The position numbers and the translations under genes are program-made. DNA of 64,000 bases, from NCBI RefSeq assembly GCF_029168945.1, contig NC_083602.1, positions 10,041,850 through 10,105,849 on the forward strand, given 5' to 3'. The notes beneath the pieces were generated by a model. The model ran no database searches, was not told the DNA's origin, and worked only from the letters and a program-made list of their open reading frames with translations. Position 1 is the stretch's first letter, and the number at the start of each line of letters is the position of its first letter. Source of the DNA: Cannabis sativa (Eukaryota; Streptophyta; Magnoliopsida; Rosales; Cannabaceae). Positions 10,173-21,092 of this stretch are shown here, piece after piece.

Positions 10173-12076
10173 TGTTGGGTTTTATGCCCTAAATAAAACT
10201 CTTTACAATCTGATTAGTTATCAATATAAGAAATTTGAAGTGATTGATGTTTGCATGAATTTTACATGCTAATGGTTTAATATGTTTAATATGTTTATTA
10301 CATTCATACACACAAAATCAGTTAAATCCAGATCATATGTTTATTCACAATTACAGTATCGTCAACACATTGGAATGTGATTGTGATCATATGAATCAAA
10401 AGTTTTGGTCCCTGTTTCATCAGTGTTATTGGATTTACACTAATGTGATAATCAGGGATGATGTGTACTTACACTTGGAGTAAGTGTTATGTTCTTTCCA
10501 GGACATTAGTAAAGTATACTAGTTTCGAATGTATGGAGTATACATTGGACTGGACCGATATTGCAACTAAGTTAAGATATTACAAACTTACCGTTATACA
10601 TATCTTTTCAACTCAATATCAGTAGTTGATCTTAAGATTAAAAGAATCTAAATCCTGATATGCTTGGGCTCAACTCAGGAGTGCTATTCATGTTCTTTGA
10701 TTTATTAGTTAAGCCTACTTTTGGGTCAGGGTGATACGTATATTTTGGGAACATGATAGTATGATTGAGTGGGAGTGCTGAACATAAATATGGAATCTAT
10801 AGCTTCTACTGGTGTATAGAAGTTAAGTGATGATTCCCTTCGAGCTTAGCAAATAGAAGTAAATGGATGAGCTCTTGTTTAACTGACTAATTATTAGATC
10901 ACTAAACACCATTTACAGGTAGCTAAGTGTTTTAAGGGGCAAAATACATTGAGGGGTGAGAACGGTAAAGAAATCCCATCTCGATGTAAATCATCTATAT
11001 AGAGGATCTTTAAATCACAATAAGATTATAACAATGGTTAAATGAGATAGTATATTGGTATCGTGAAACATACAATATGCTCTATATAAGTACGAGTGCA
11101 ATTCTAAGTTCTAAGAGTGGATTCAACGAAGAATTAATAAGTAGGAATTTACTTGGTAAATTTGGTTCACTTATTGGAAGCTGAGCATATAGATCCATGG
11201 TCCCCATTCTAGTTGAGAACATTCTGCTTGTAAGACTCATTAATTGATTCGTGATTGATCAATTATAATTCTAAAGTTAGACTATGTCTAATTTTATTAT
11301 TTTTCACTAAGCAGGGGTGAAATTGTAAAGAAAAGAGTTTCTAGGTTTATTTATTTATTAATGGACTTTATATGTCTAATTAATAATTAAATTAAATGAC
11401 AATATTATTTAATAATCTATTTTAGTTATTAAATAATTAGTTTTGGCATTTAAAAGGTTAGAATTGGAAAATTGGCGTTTTTGAGAAAATAGAGATAAAA
11501 TTTGATAAAATTGCAAAATTAAGTGAGGCCCAATAACACCATATGGCCGGCCACTTAAATAGATTTTTCAAATTAATATTTTCATTATTTTAATGCCAAA
11601 TAAATCCTAACCTAAACCTAGTAGTTGCCTATAAATAGAAAGTGATGGCTCAGTCACAATACATGCTTTCATTAGTAATCTGACAGAAATTTCTCTCTTC
11701 AGAAAACTGAGCCATCCCACTTTCTATCCTTGGCCGAAATACCTCTCTCTCTTTTCCCTTCATCTTTTTCGTGACCCTAGTGAAAGAGTAAGTGCCCACA
11801 CACAGCAAGGAGTAACTCAATCATAGATTGGAAGACTGTGAAGGATCAAACTTGAAGAAGAAGGACATTCGCGCTCAGATCTTGATTATACTCTGCTACA
11901 GAAAGGAATCAAGGGTTAGAGATCTGAGTGGAAGGAGACATTTATTCCGCTGCATCAATGTAAGGTTTTCTTAACTTTATATGTGTTTAATTTATCGTTT
12001 TAGAAAGTTCATATTTAGGATGTTAATAAACATACTTGTGAGTAGATCTAAGATCCTGGTAAAATAATTTCCAACA
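10173..12076 (+). repeat. E1 middle LTR (1904 bp)
   Basis: Bounded by the inverted ends TGTTGG and CCAACA, preceded by a polypurine tract and followed by a primer-binding site, so it serves both as 3' LTR of copy A and 5' LTR of copy B. Same length as the LTR at 18398 with only scattered differences. It carries a CTATAAATAG TATA-like box near 11630 and a CT-rich leader after it. GTAAGG at 11960 is a plausible splice donor. Confidence 0.92.
11629..11641 (+). promoter_or_regulatory. TATA-like box in E1 LTR
   Basis: GCCTATAAATAGAAAG lies about 60-130 bases before a pyrimidine-rich stretch (CTCTCTTC, CTCTCTCTTTTCCC), the usual layout of an LTR promoter and transcript start. The same box is at about 19854 and, in E4, at 61862. 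Confidence 0.6.
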
Positions 12077-12078
12077 AC

Positions 12079-12091
12079 TGGTATCAGAGCC
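12079..12091 (+). other. E1 copy B primer-binding site
   Basis: TGGTATCAGAGCC two bases after the LTR end CCAACA; complementary to the 3' end of initiator Met-tRNA. Confidence 0.9.
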
Positions 12092-15000
12092 ATGGTAATT
12101 GATTTACTTACATGAAATTTGGACTTTAAAACGATTGTTTGTATGTTCTTTGGATGGTATCATGTTGTATTGAGTGTTATTTGATGATTGATTGATGTTT
12201 GTGAAATTTTCGTGAAAAATAATTGTGATTTCGTTTCTGGAATTAATTTTATTGGATAGTATGAAAAAAATTAAGCAAGTTAGCCTTTTACAGAACTTAA
12301 TTTGGATTTTATTTGAATTAGTTATGATTTTTTGAAGATTTGGAAAAATCGGGTTGTGCTGATATTTTCCTGCGATCGCAAATCTGTCCGTACAGTTTCG
12401 AATTTTTTCGTTTTTCTTCGATTTTTCATGCTTTTTCATGTAATTAACTTCCGATTTTTTGTATGGTTTTGTATATATACTATTACTATTCCTAATTCAA
12501 TTCTAATTATCATTTTGAATTAATTTAATTTTTTTTAATTTAATTCAAGATATTAGTGTAATTTGAATTTGAATAGAATTAGTATCTATCTTCTTGCTTA
12601 AAAAAATCTATCTTATTTTTAAATTTGATTATATCTTATTTTTTTTAAATTTAAGGTCAGATTTTATGAGATATTTATAAAATCTTTTAAGATATTTTAA
12701 AATATCTTATCTTTTAAGATATTTTTTTTTTTAATAATATCTTATCTTTTAAGATTTTTTTTAAAAAATTAAATCTTTTTAGATATTTTGACCTTATTTA
12801 AATTTAAAATAAGATATTTATAATCATGTAATTTTAAATAGATGTAAGATATTTTGCTAACTTTTAAATTTTGTTATTTTATTTATTTAAATTAAATTTA
12901 AAATCTGAAAAGATATTTCATTTATCTTTTCTAATTTTTATTTAATTTTTATTTTTAAAATAACATTTAATTTTTAAAAGTAGTTAGCAAATTTTTTGAA
13001 ATGATATTTAGGTTGGTTGAAACCTAATTTTTCAAAAAGTAGGTTTAATTTTAAATTTCGAAATTTAAATTATTTTATTTCCGAAATTAAATATTTTATA
13101 TTTTATTTTTCGAAAATTAATTTTTTTTTAATTATTTATTTTTCGAAATTATTTATTTAAAATTAAATAAATCCTACTTCCAATTATCCAGCTAACCTTG
13201 TTGCAGGAGTATGTGGTTTAAACTTGTGTGTAAGTTTTTTAAAACCTATTATTACTTGATTGCAAATAGCCATGGTTACTTTTTGCCAGATCTTATGATC
13301 TGATGACTCCCTTGGTCAAGTTAATAATTTGTAACAGGTAAATTTTACAATCTTCTTTCATATGTGTATGACCTAGCAACATGATAGGATCCATCCAAAG
13401 TGTGCCTGTGTGAGCCTATGTGTTTATTTTATTATATAGATGCACATAGGTTGTTGCTAAATAAAATGTCACACCATGATAGATTTTATTTAGGTCCATT
13501 TAGTTATTGGACCTATTCAATTAATAACAGTTATTCATTTTAAGGTTAAATTCCTCTCTTTTGGGCCTTGTGTGAGAGTTGGGAGCCATAGAAGTGGGTA
13601 CGACATACTGAACCCAGCACCCCCTCACATGAACTACCCCAATTGTGAAGGCCCATTTGCCTGATTTGAATAACTGTACTAGGTTAATTATATTAGTTTG
13701 GCCTAATAAAATTAAATTAGCAACATAATTAACTTTTAAAATATATGAAAATTTATTTTTCATTTTAATATTTTAAAGTTAATTTTAAGAAAAACACTTT
13801 TAGTTTAGATATTATTTCTAGACAAACTATTTGTATTTTTCTTGTATTTAATTAAATATAGAATTTTAACTAAGTAAGATTCTTTCTGGAGCTTATTTAA
13901 TTAAATATTCCTATTTAAGTTATAAATTAGTTGTATCAACTGATTTTTCTTCTCTAACTTAAATTTGAATATTTGATTTAAATTTTAAATCAAGTTGAGG
14001 AATCCTAGGCATTAGTTATTAAAGATTCTTAAGATATTTTTTAAGTTAATATCTTTTCAAATATTAACTTAAAATGGAATATTTTAGATATTTTTTTGGT
14101 TAATATCTTTTCAAATATTAACTTTAAAAAGATATCTTCAAATTAAGTGGTTACAACTTAATTTGTGATATTTAATTAAATCTAGATTTGAAATTATTTA
14201 AGTTTTAGATTTTTTCTATATAACTTAAATTAGATATTTTTCAAATTTTGAAAAGATACTTAGTCAAATAAGATATTTTCTAGATAGTAAATTCTAGACT
14301 ACTTATTATTTCTAATATTTAAATAGGAAAATCATACTTTGTGAAATTAATTATTTAAATAATTAAATTTGGTACAATTTTATTAAGTATATTTTTCCTA
14401 GTATTAAATAGAAATTAATAATTAAGCCTTCTCTACACTTAATTATTATTTCTTGAATTTAATACATTTAATTAAGTTGAAAAATCTAAATATCTAAGTT
14501 GATTTTCATCATGATACTTAAATATTTATTGATTTTTCATGACACTTAATTAAATAGAAAATTATTTTTAGGTTGAAATTTAATTTTTCAACTTAAATTT
14601 AAATAATTTTCAAAATATATATTTTTTCTTTATTTTATTAATCAATTTCGAAATTTGCATTTTATTTATGCAATATTTTCGAATTTTTTATTTTGAAAAA
14701 TAGATTGGGTTGTAAATTAATTATTTATTTTAATTAATTCTTGGACCAACTACAATCAATGATTTTTTCATTTAATTGATTAATTTAAAATATATATATA
14801 TTATTAGAAATTGAATTAACTAGTCAAAAGAATATCTAGATAGGTGATATTTTTGCTTGAAGTATTTCTTTTCTATTTTTATTATTTTCGAAAATTGTAT
14901 TTTTATATACTTTAAATTTTCGAACCCAATAAATATATTCTCAAAGGAAATTTTTAAGTTGCTAATTATTTATTTAATTCAACTTAAATTAATTTCCTTA

Positions 15001-15721
15001 ATATTTATATTTAAGATTATTACTAAGATGGAAATAATTAATTTTATTTCAATCACCATCTAAGTATAATTTTATAAATATTATATTAAATTCTTATTTT
15101 TGAATTTTAATTCTTAAATAGAATTTAATGAGATTTATTTATTAGAATAATAAAGAAAATACATTTTAAACAATGAGCTTTATTATTATTAAGATATTCG
15201 ATCTCCATTGTGGGTTTTACACCGCGTTTGTTTTAGTGAGTAATCCTCCCTAATGGAGGAACGTTCATTAGCGATTTCGCACCGTTTAATCTCGCATGAT
15301 AAGTGGTTTGTAAGTGTTTTATATGGTATAGATCACCCTAATGGTGGCGACCATATTTGACTTGCAAATTGCGAAACAATGGTAGAAGCTCATGAGATAG
15401 AATAGCCTTGACTCTCGCCTAAACGGGACAACGCTGGATTCTGATCTTGATCGAATAAAAGGTTGCTAGAATGTTTAACATTTTAGATGAGCTGACAACT
15501 CTATTCAATGGATGGTAGCTTTGACTCTCGCCTAAACGGGACACTGATATCAGTTTGTTGAAAACCTTAGAAATTATTTAGGATTGAATTTTTTAAGTAT
15601 TTTCTCATATCATTCCTACTTGCTATGTGCTTATAATTTCTGAATTGTTTTTGTGTGTTAAACCATTATTTAATTTCTATTTGTTGATTTCTATTATTTT
15701 GTAGTATCCTGTTTTGTCAAA
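12092..15721 (+). other. E1 copy B leader, 3.6 kb, non-coding with conserved RNA-structure candidates
   Basis: AT-rich and without a gene. Landmarks: a 10-bp palindrome TGCGATCGCA (12371-12380) in a spot that is GC-rich and different in E2 and E4; a stem CCTATGTG/CACATAGG (13415-13422 with 13443-13450); the twin-hairpin block (15244-15543); and a splice acceptor candidate TTTTGTAG ending at 15704, 17 bases before the gag ATG. Confidence 0.7.
15244..15543 (+). promoter_or_regulatory. Conserved structured leader block, copy B
   Basis: Same elements as in copy A: hairpin TCCTCC-CTAAT-GGAGGA at 15244-15260, hairpin CACC-CTAAT-GGTG at 15334-15346, and the 20-mer TTGACTCTCGCCTAAACGGG at 15408 and 15521. 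It lies 180-480 bases before gag. Confidence 0.6.
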
Positions 15722-16582
15722 ATGAATCCCATGTTATCACTGTTGACTGAAAATAAGGTGAATGGATCTAACTTTAATAAATGGAATGAGAACATTAATA
15801 TTGCTCTCATAGGAGAAAGTGCCTTGTTTGTTTTAACTGAGCCGTCACCTGAAGTGCCTGGGGATAATGCATCCAAAGCTGTGAAAGAAAAGTATGAGCG
15901 TTGGCAGAAAGCAAATGACAAAGCTCTATACTTTATGCTTTCTAGCATGGTTGACACCCTCAAAACTCGGTTTTCTAAAACTGAGAAGGCTGCTGAAGTT
16001 ATGACGAAGTTAAATGAGCTATTCGGTAAGGCATCGCTTCAGTCACGCTTTGACGCGACTAAGAAGTACATTAACGCACGGATGGAACCTCATCAAAACG
16101 TGCGTGACCATGTTCTCCTCATGTCCAGTTATTTCCAAGAAGCCCAGGATCATGGTGCTGAAATGGACAGTGCTACTCAAGTAAGTCTTATCTTGAATAG
16201 CCTGACTCCAGCATTTCTACCATATACATCAAATTATGTCATGAATAAGAAGGAAATTGACTTTCATGAATTAGTCAATGACCTTCAAACTTATGAAAAT
16301 TTGATTGGAGGACCCAAGAAGAAAGGGAGTAAACCTCATAATCCTGGTAATGGTAATGGGACGATAAAACCTGAAGCAAATGTTGCCTCTGCTTCAAAGC
16401 CCAAATCGAAGAAGAAGTGGAAGAACACCAAGAAGCGAACAAAAGCCATGAAAAAGGCTGCTCCTTCTGGTGATGCTACACTTAAAGGAAAGTGTTTCTA
16501 CTGCAATGAGAAAGGTCATTGGAAACCCCAGTGTCCTAAACTTCTTGCAAAGAAACAAGGTATTTCCATTTATAACTTTTAA
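15722..16582 (+). CDS. gag: Copia-type Gag of the gag-only element (intact copy)
   Basis: A 286-residue frame from ATG 15722 to TAA 16582. Residues about 10-210 form a UBN2-like Copia Gag: NGSNFNKWNENINIALIGES at the N-terminus, an EKYERWQKANDKALYFMLSS segment, HQNVRDHVLLMSSYFQEA, ILNSLTPAFLPYTSNYVMNK and ELVNDLQTYENLIGG. A basic Lys-rich linker follows, then one CCHC knuckle CFYCNEKGHWKPQC near residue 260. Gag assembles virus-like particles and binds RNA through the knuckle. Autonomous Copia elements continue into protease, integrase and RT; here the frame stops 15 residues after the knuckle. A conserved intron (16560-16658) overlaps the stop, and splicing would only change the last residues. 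Confidence 0.9.
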   Translation: MNPMLSLLTENKVNGSNFNKWNENINIALIGESALFVLTEPSPEVPGDNASKAVKEKYERWQKANDKALYFMLSSMVDTLKTRFSKTEKAAEVMTKLNELFGKASLQSRFDATKKYINARMEPHQNVRDHVLLMSSYFQEAQDHGAEMDSATQVSLILNSLTPAFLPYTSNYVMNKKEIDFHELVNDLQTYENLIGGPKKKGSKPHNPGNGNGTIKPEANVASASKPKSKKKWKNTKKRTKAMKKAAPSGDATLKGKCFYCNEKGHWKPQCPKLLAKKQGISIYNF

Positions 16583-16658
16583 GAGTTTAGTGAATTATTA
16601 TCCAATTGGATTTATGATTCTGGACTAACTTTGTTTATTTGTTTTCTTCTTCTTATAG
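16560..16658 (+). other. Predicted intron spanning the gag stop, copy B
   Basis: CAAG/GTATTT donor and TTCTTCTTATAG/GCC acceptor, 99 bp. Splicing would replace the ending ISIYNF by QAT followed by TGA. Signals and outcome are conserved in E2 despite sequence drift. Confidence 0.5.
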
Positions 16659-18397
16659 GCCAAGCTACTTGAACTCAATTGAGTTGGATCAGAAAGCTGG
16701 ACCAAGGGTGAAATCGTCCAGATGAAGATGAAGCTCTTCAATTTTTGAATTAATTGTTTTAGTTTAAAGACAATTTGGATTTCAAATTTTAGTTAGGGAT
16801 ATTTATCCCTGTTTCTCTCATATTGTTGCAATATTTTTTTTATTAATAAAGTTTTTTTTTTTCAAAATTCCCTATTGCAATTAATGAGATTGAGCTTCAT
16901 TTAATTTATCTTCATCAATAATTACCACATTATATTTGTATGTTTGTATGTGTAAGTGTTTTTATTATTGATGCAAATTCTATAATAATTTCAACTCTTC
17001 ATAGAGTTATATTATATAAACACTAGAAACTATTTCTATGTTTATCAATAATTGTTAATTCTCATACAATTATTAAGAATTTGTTTAATAAAAGGATCTT
17101 ATGATCTGATAGGCGTGGAGAAAAGTTAAGAAAACTATGCAGTTCAACGATCTTTTATATCTAATGAACTCTGGATAGTATTCAACTCCACATAAACTCT
17201 ATCACACTAAGAGAATCATGATCTTTACAACCTTTAGGGGTGGATCATAATCTCTATATACTTAGGGGTGGAGGTTATCCACAAGTACCCTATATGTATA
17301 TTCTTAGGGGTGGAGTCTATTCCACAATTCCCTATGAAACACATATCTTGTTTAAACATAGAAGTAATATAATGAGTCAGCTATTGTCAATATAAATTCT
17401 TGATCTTGATTGTATGTTCCATTTCGTTTTTACTGTTGTAAGTAAAAGTATGATACCTTTGAAAGTTCTTTGTTAAAGTTTCACACTACCTTAATTGAGT
17501 GGGAGAATTTTAAAATTCTATACCCATCTTCATTAGGTTGATAATTGTGATAGGTACTTAAGAACACTACTGAAAAGCAAATCTAACCATTCACATGGAT
17601 AGGTATAGCTTATCAGAATTATGAGAATAAGATAAAGAACTCTAGTTCAGTCCATTCGAATGACTTGAACCAAGAATTCTTAATCCTCATAAAATTTTAT
17701 GGTATCTTAATTTTGATTACTTTATCTCTGGCATGTATTTTTCACTTCAAATACTAGTCTGCTATGTTGATGACTTAGTCTAAACTTAAAGTTTCAGACT
17801 AACACAAAAGTCACAACTAGGTAACTCTCTAAACAATCAGAGGTTAAAAATATTATTTAACCAGACATCTGCTATTGAGTGGGAGCTATCTGAGATGTAA
17901 TCAAATAGGGAACATTAGAAGATATTCAAGAAGGATTTATGAAAGTGATCTATATGTCAGATATTAAGGAACTGTGTATCAGTTGTCTTTGTATCTCACC
18001 ATCTAATTTCGATTTATATGAGATGGTGCTTACTTTGGGGGTGGAGGAATTATTGTATAATAATTCAAGCTCTACCAGAGAAGAACTATAACTTGGTCTA
18101 TTCGAAAATACCAGAAAGTTATATCACTGAAGAAAAGTCTACACTGTATTATCTCAATTACATATTTTAAAATATGAGAGATATGTCTTCTGTTAATTCA
18201 GATGTACTTTTAAAACAGTAAAGATTTCAGTATCCCTTGATAAGTAAAGCATATAGTAAAGGATGTTTCATAAGTGTATTTATGAACTAGTTTCCAGAAG
18301 TTTGGGTGGATTCAAATATACTACACTTGATCTGAAGATCAAGACATCAGATTGACCTATTTGCACAGTTTGTTTTATATTAGTGCAAGTGGGAGTT
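16659..18397 (+). other. E1 copy B post-gag non-coding region and polypurine tract
   Basis: Matches copy A. It contains the TTAGGGGTGGA repeats (about 17232-17315), ATTGAGTGGGAG near 17493 and 17873, and ends in AAGTGGGAGTTT (18387-18397), the likely plus-strand primer directly before the LTR. No pol motif was found in any frame. Confidence 0.7.
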
Positions 18398-20301
18398 TGT
18401 TGGGTTTTATGCCCTAAATAAAACTCTTTACAATCTGATTAGTTATCAATATAAGAAATTTGAAGTGATTGATGTTTGCATGAATTTTACATGCTAATGG
18501 TTTAATATGTTTAATATGTTTATTACATTCATACACACAAAATCAGTTAAATCCAGATCATATGTTTATTCACAATTACAGTATCGTCAACACAGTGGAA
18601 TGTGATTGTGATCATATGAATCAAAAGTTTTGGTCCCTGTTTCATCAGTGTTATTGGATTTACACTAATGTGATAATCAGCGATGATGTGTACTTACACT
18701 TGGAGTAAGTGTTATGTTCTTTCCACGACATTAGTAAAGTATACTAGTTTCGAATGTATGGAGTATACATTGGACTGGACCGATATTGCAACTAAGTTAA
18801 GATATTACAAACTTACCGTTATACATATCTTTTCAAGTCAATATCAGTAGTTGATCTTAAGATTAAAAGAATCTAAATCCTGATATGCTTGGGCTCAACT
18901 CAGGAGTGCTATTCATGTTCTTTGATTTATTAGTTAAGCCTACTTTTGGGTCAGGGTGATACGTATATTTTGGGAACATGATAGTATGATTGAGTGGGAG
19001 TTGAACATAAATATGGAATCTATAGCTTCTACTGGTGTATAGAAGTTAAGTGATGATTCCCTTCGAGCTTAGCAAATAGAAGTAAATGGATGAGCTCTTG
19101 TTTAACTGACTAATTATTAGATCACTAAACACCATTTACAGGTAGCTAAGTGTTTTAAGGGGAAAAATACATTGAGGGGTGAGAACGGTAAAGAAATCCC
19201 ATCTCGATGTAAATCATCTATATAGAGGATCTTTAAATCACAATAAGATTATAACAATGGTTAAATGAGATAGTATATTGGTATCGTGAAACATACAATA
19301 TGCTCTATATAAGTCTGAGAGTGCAATTCTAAGTTCTAAGAGTGGATTCAACGAAGAATTAATAAGTAGGAATTTACTTGGTAAATTTGGTTCACTTATT
19401 GGAAGCTCAGCATATAGATCCATGGTCCCCATTCTAGTTGAGAACATTCTGCTTGTAAGACTTATTAATTGATTCGTGATTGATCAATTATAATTCTAAA
19501 GTTAGACTATGTCTAATTTTATGAATTTTCACTAAGCAGGGGTGAAATTGTAAAGAAAAGAGTTTCTAGGTTTATTTATTTATTAATGGACTTTATATGT
19601 CTAATTAATAATTAAATTAAATGACAATATTATTTAATAATCTATTTTAGTTATTAAATAATTAGTTTTGGCATTTAAAAGGTTAGAATTGGAAAATTGG
19701 CGTTTTTGAGAAAATAGAGATAAAATTTGATAAAATTGCAAAATTAAGTGAGGCCCAATAACACCATATGGCCGACCACTTAAATAGATTTTTCAAATTA
19801 ATATTTTCATTATTTTAATGCCAAATAAATCCTAACCTAAACCTAGTAGTTGCCTATAAATAGAAAGTGATGGCTCAGTCACAATACATGCTTTCATTAG
19901 TAATCTGACAGAAATTTCTCTCTTCAGAAAACTGAGCCTTCCCACTTTCTATCCTTGGCCGAAATACCTCTCTCTCTTTTCCCTTCATCTTTTTCGTGAC
20001 CCTAGTGAAAGAGTAAGTGCCCACACACAAAGAAGCGTAACTCAATCATAGATTGGAAGACTGTGAAGGATCAAACTTGAAGAAGAAGGACATTCGGGCT
20101 CAGATCTTGATTATACTCTGCTACAGAAAGGAATCAAGGGTTAGAGATCTGAGTGGAAGGAGACATTTATTCCGCTGCATCAATGTAAGGTTTTCTTAAC
20201 TTTATATGTGTTTAATTTATCGTTTTAGAAAGTTCATATTTAGGATGTTAATAAACATACTTGTGAGTAGATCTAAGATCCTGGTAAAATAATTTCCAAC
20301 A
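18398..20301 (+). repeat. E1 right LTR (1904 bp)
   Basis: TGTTGG to CCAACA, same length as the middle LTR. It ends exactly where inverted LTR sequence of E2 starts (GGGACCAATTTACC at 20302), so E1 is inserted in an LTR of its own family. The 5-bp duplication would be GGGAC, but the left partner is outside the visible sequence. Confidence 0.92.
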
Positions 20302-21092
20302 GGGACCAATTTACCGTTTACACCCCTCAATGTATTTTTCCCCTTTGAACACTTAGTTACCTGTAAACGATGTTTTAGTGATCTAATACATAGTCACTGA
20401 AACAAGAGCTCATCCATTTACTTCTATTTAACTAAGCTCAAAAGGAATCATCACTTTACTTCTATACACCAGTAGAAGCTATAGATTTCCATATTTATGT
20501 TCAACACTTCCACTTAGTTATGCTATCATGTTCCCAAAAGATACGTATCATCCTGACCTAAAAGGTAGGCTTAACTAATAAATCAAAGAACATGAATAGC
20601 ACTCCTGAGATTGAGCCTAAGCATATTAGGATTTAGATTCTCTTAATCTAAGATCAACTTCTGACATTGACTTGGAAAGATACAACGGTAAGTTTACAAT
20701 ATCTTTGACCAAGTTAAATATCGGTCCAGTCCAATGTATACTCCATACATTCGAAACTAGTATACTTTGCCAATGTTCTGGAAAGAACATAACACTTACT
20801 CCAAGTGTAAGTATACTTCATCGCTGATTATCACATCAGTGTAAATCCAAAACACTGATGAACAGGGACCAAATCTTTTGAATCATATAATCACAATCAC
20901 ATTCCACTGTATTGACAATACTGTAATTGTGAATAACTATATGTTCTGGATTTAACTGATTTTGTGCATATATCAAGTATATATATTAAACCATAAACAT
21001 GTAACATACATGTAATCATAATTCACTTCAAAAATCTAAATTGATAACTAATCAGATTGTAATGGGTTTTATTTAGGGCACAAAACCCAACA
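20302..21092 (-). repeat. E2 3' LTR, part left after E1 insertion
   Basis: Matches 28394-29182 with few differences. The remaining 1.1 kb of this LTR should lie on the other side of E1, left of the window or lost. Confidence 0.88.

Larger units (their letters stand above)
5370..20301 (+). mobile_element. E1: tandem gag-only Copia-type retrotransposon (internal-LTR-internal-LTR)
   Basis: Two copies of one internal region are joined through a single LTR: partial internal A (5370-10172), LTR (10173-12076), complete internal B (12077-18397) and LTR (18398-20301). A and B match at a constant offset of 8221-8225. The only protein coded is a Copia-type Gag; no protease, integrase or RT was found. 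The left end is interrupted by gypsy-1. A single unit would be about 10.1 kb with two LTRs. Such arrays are usually ascribed to recombination between LTRs; that origin is inferred. Confidence 0.85.

Noticed and set aside
12104..12523. Overlapping frames of 63-111 residues just after the E1 primer site
   Set aside because: Low-complexity leader sequence on both strands; not kept in E2 or E4.
12104..18397. A hidden or highly diverged pol gene in the E1 internal region
   Set aside because: No protease, integrase or RT motif could be found on either strand before or after gag, and E2 shows the same absence.
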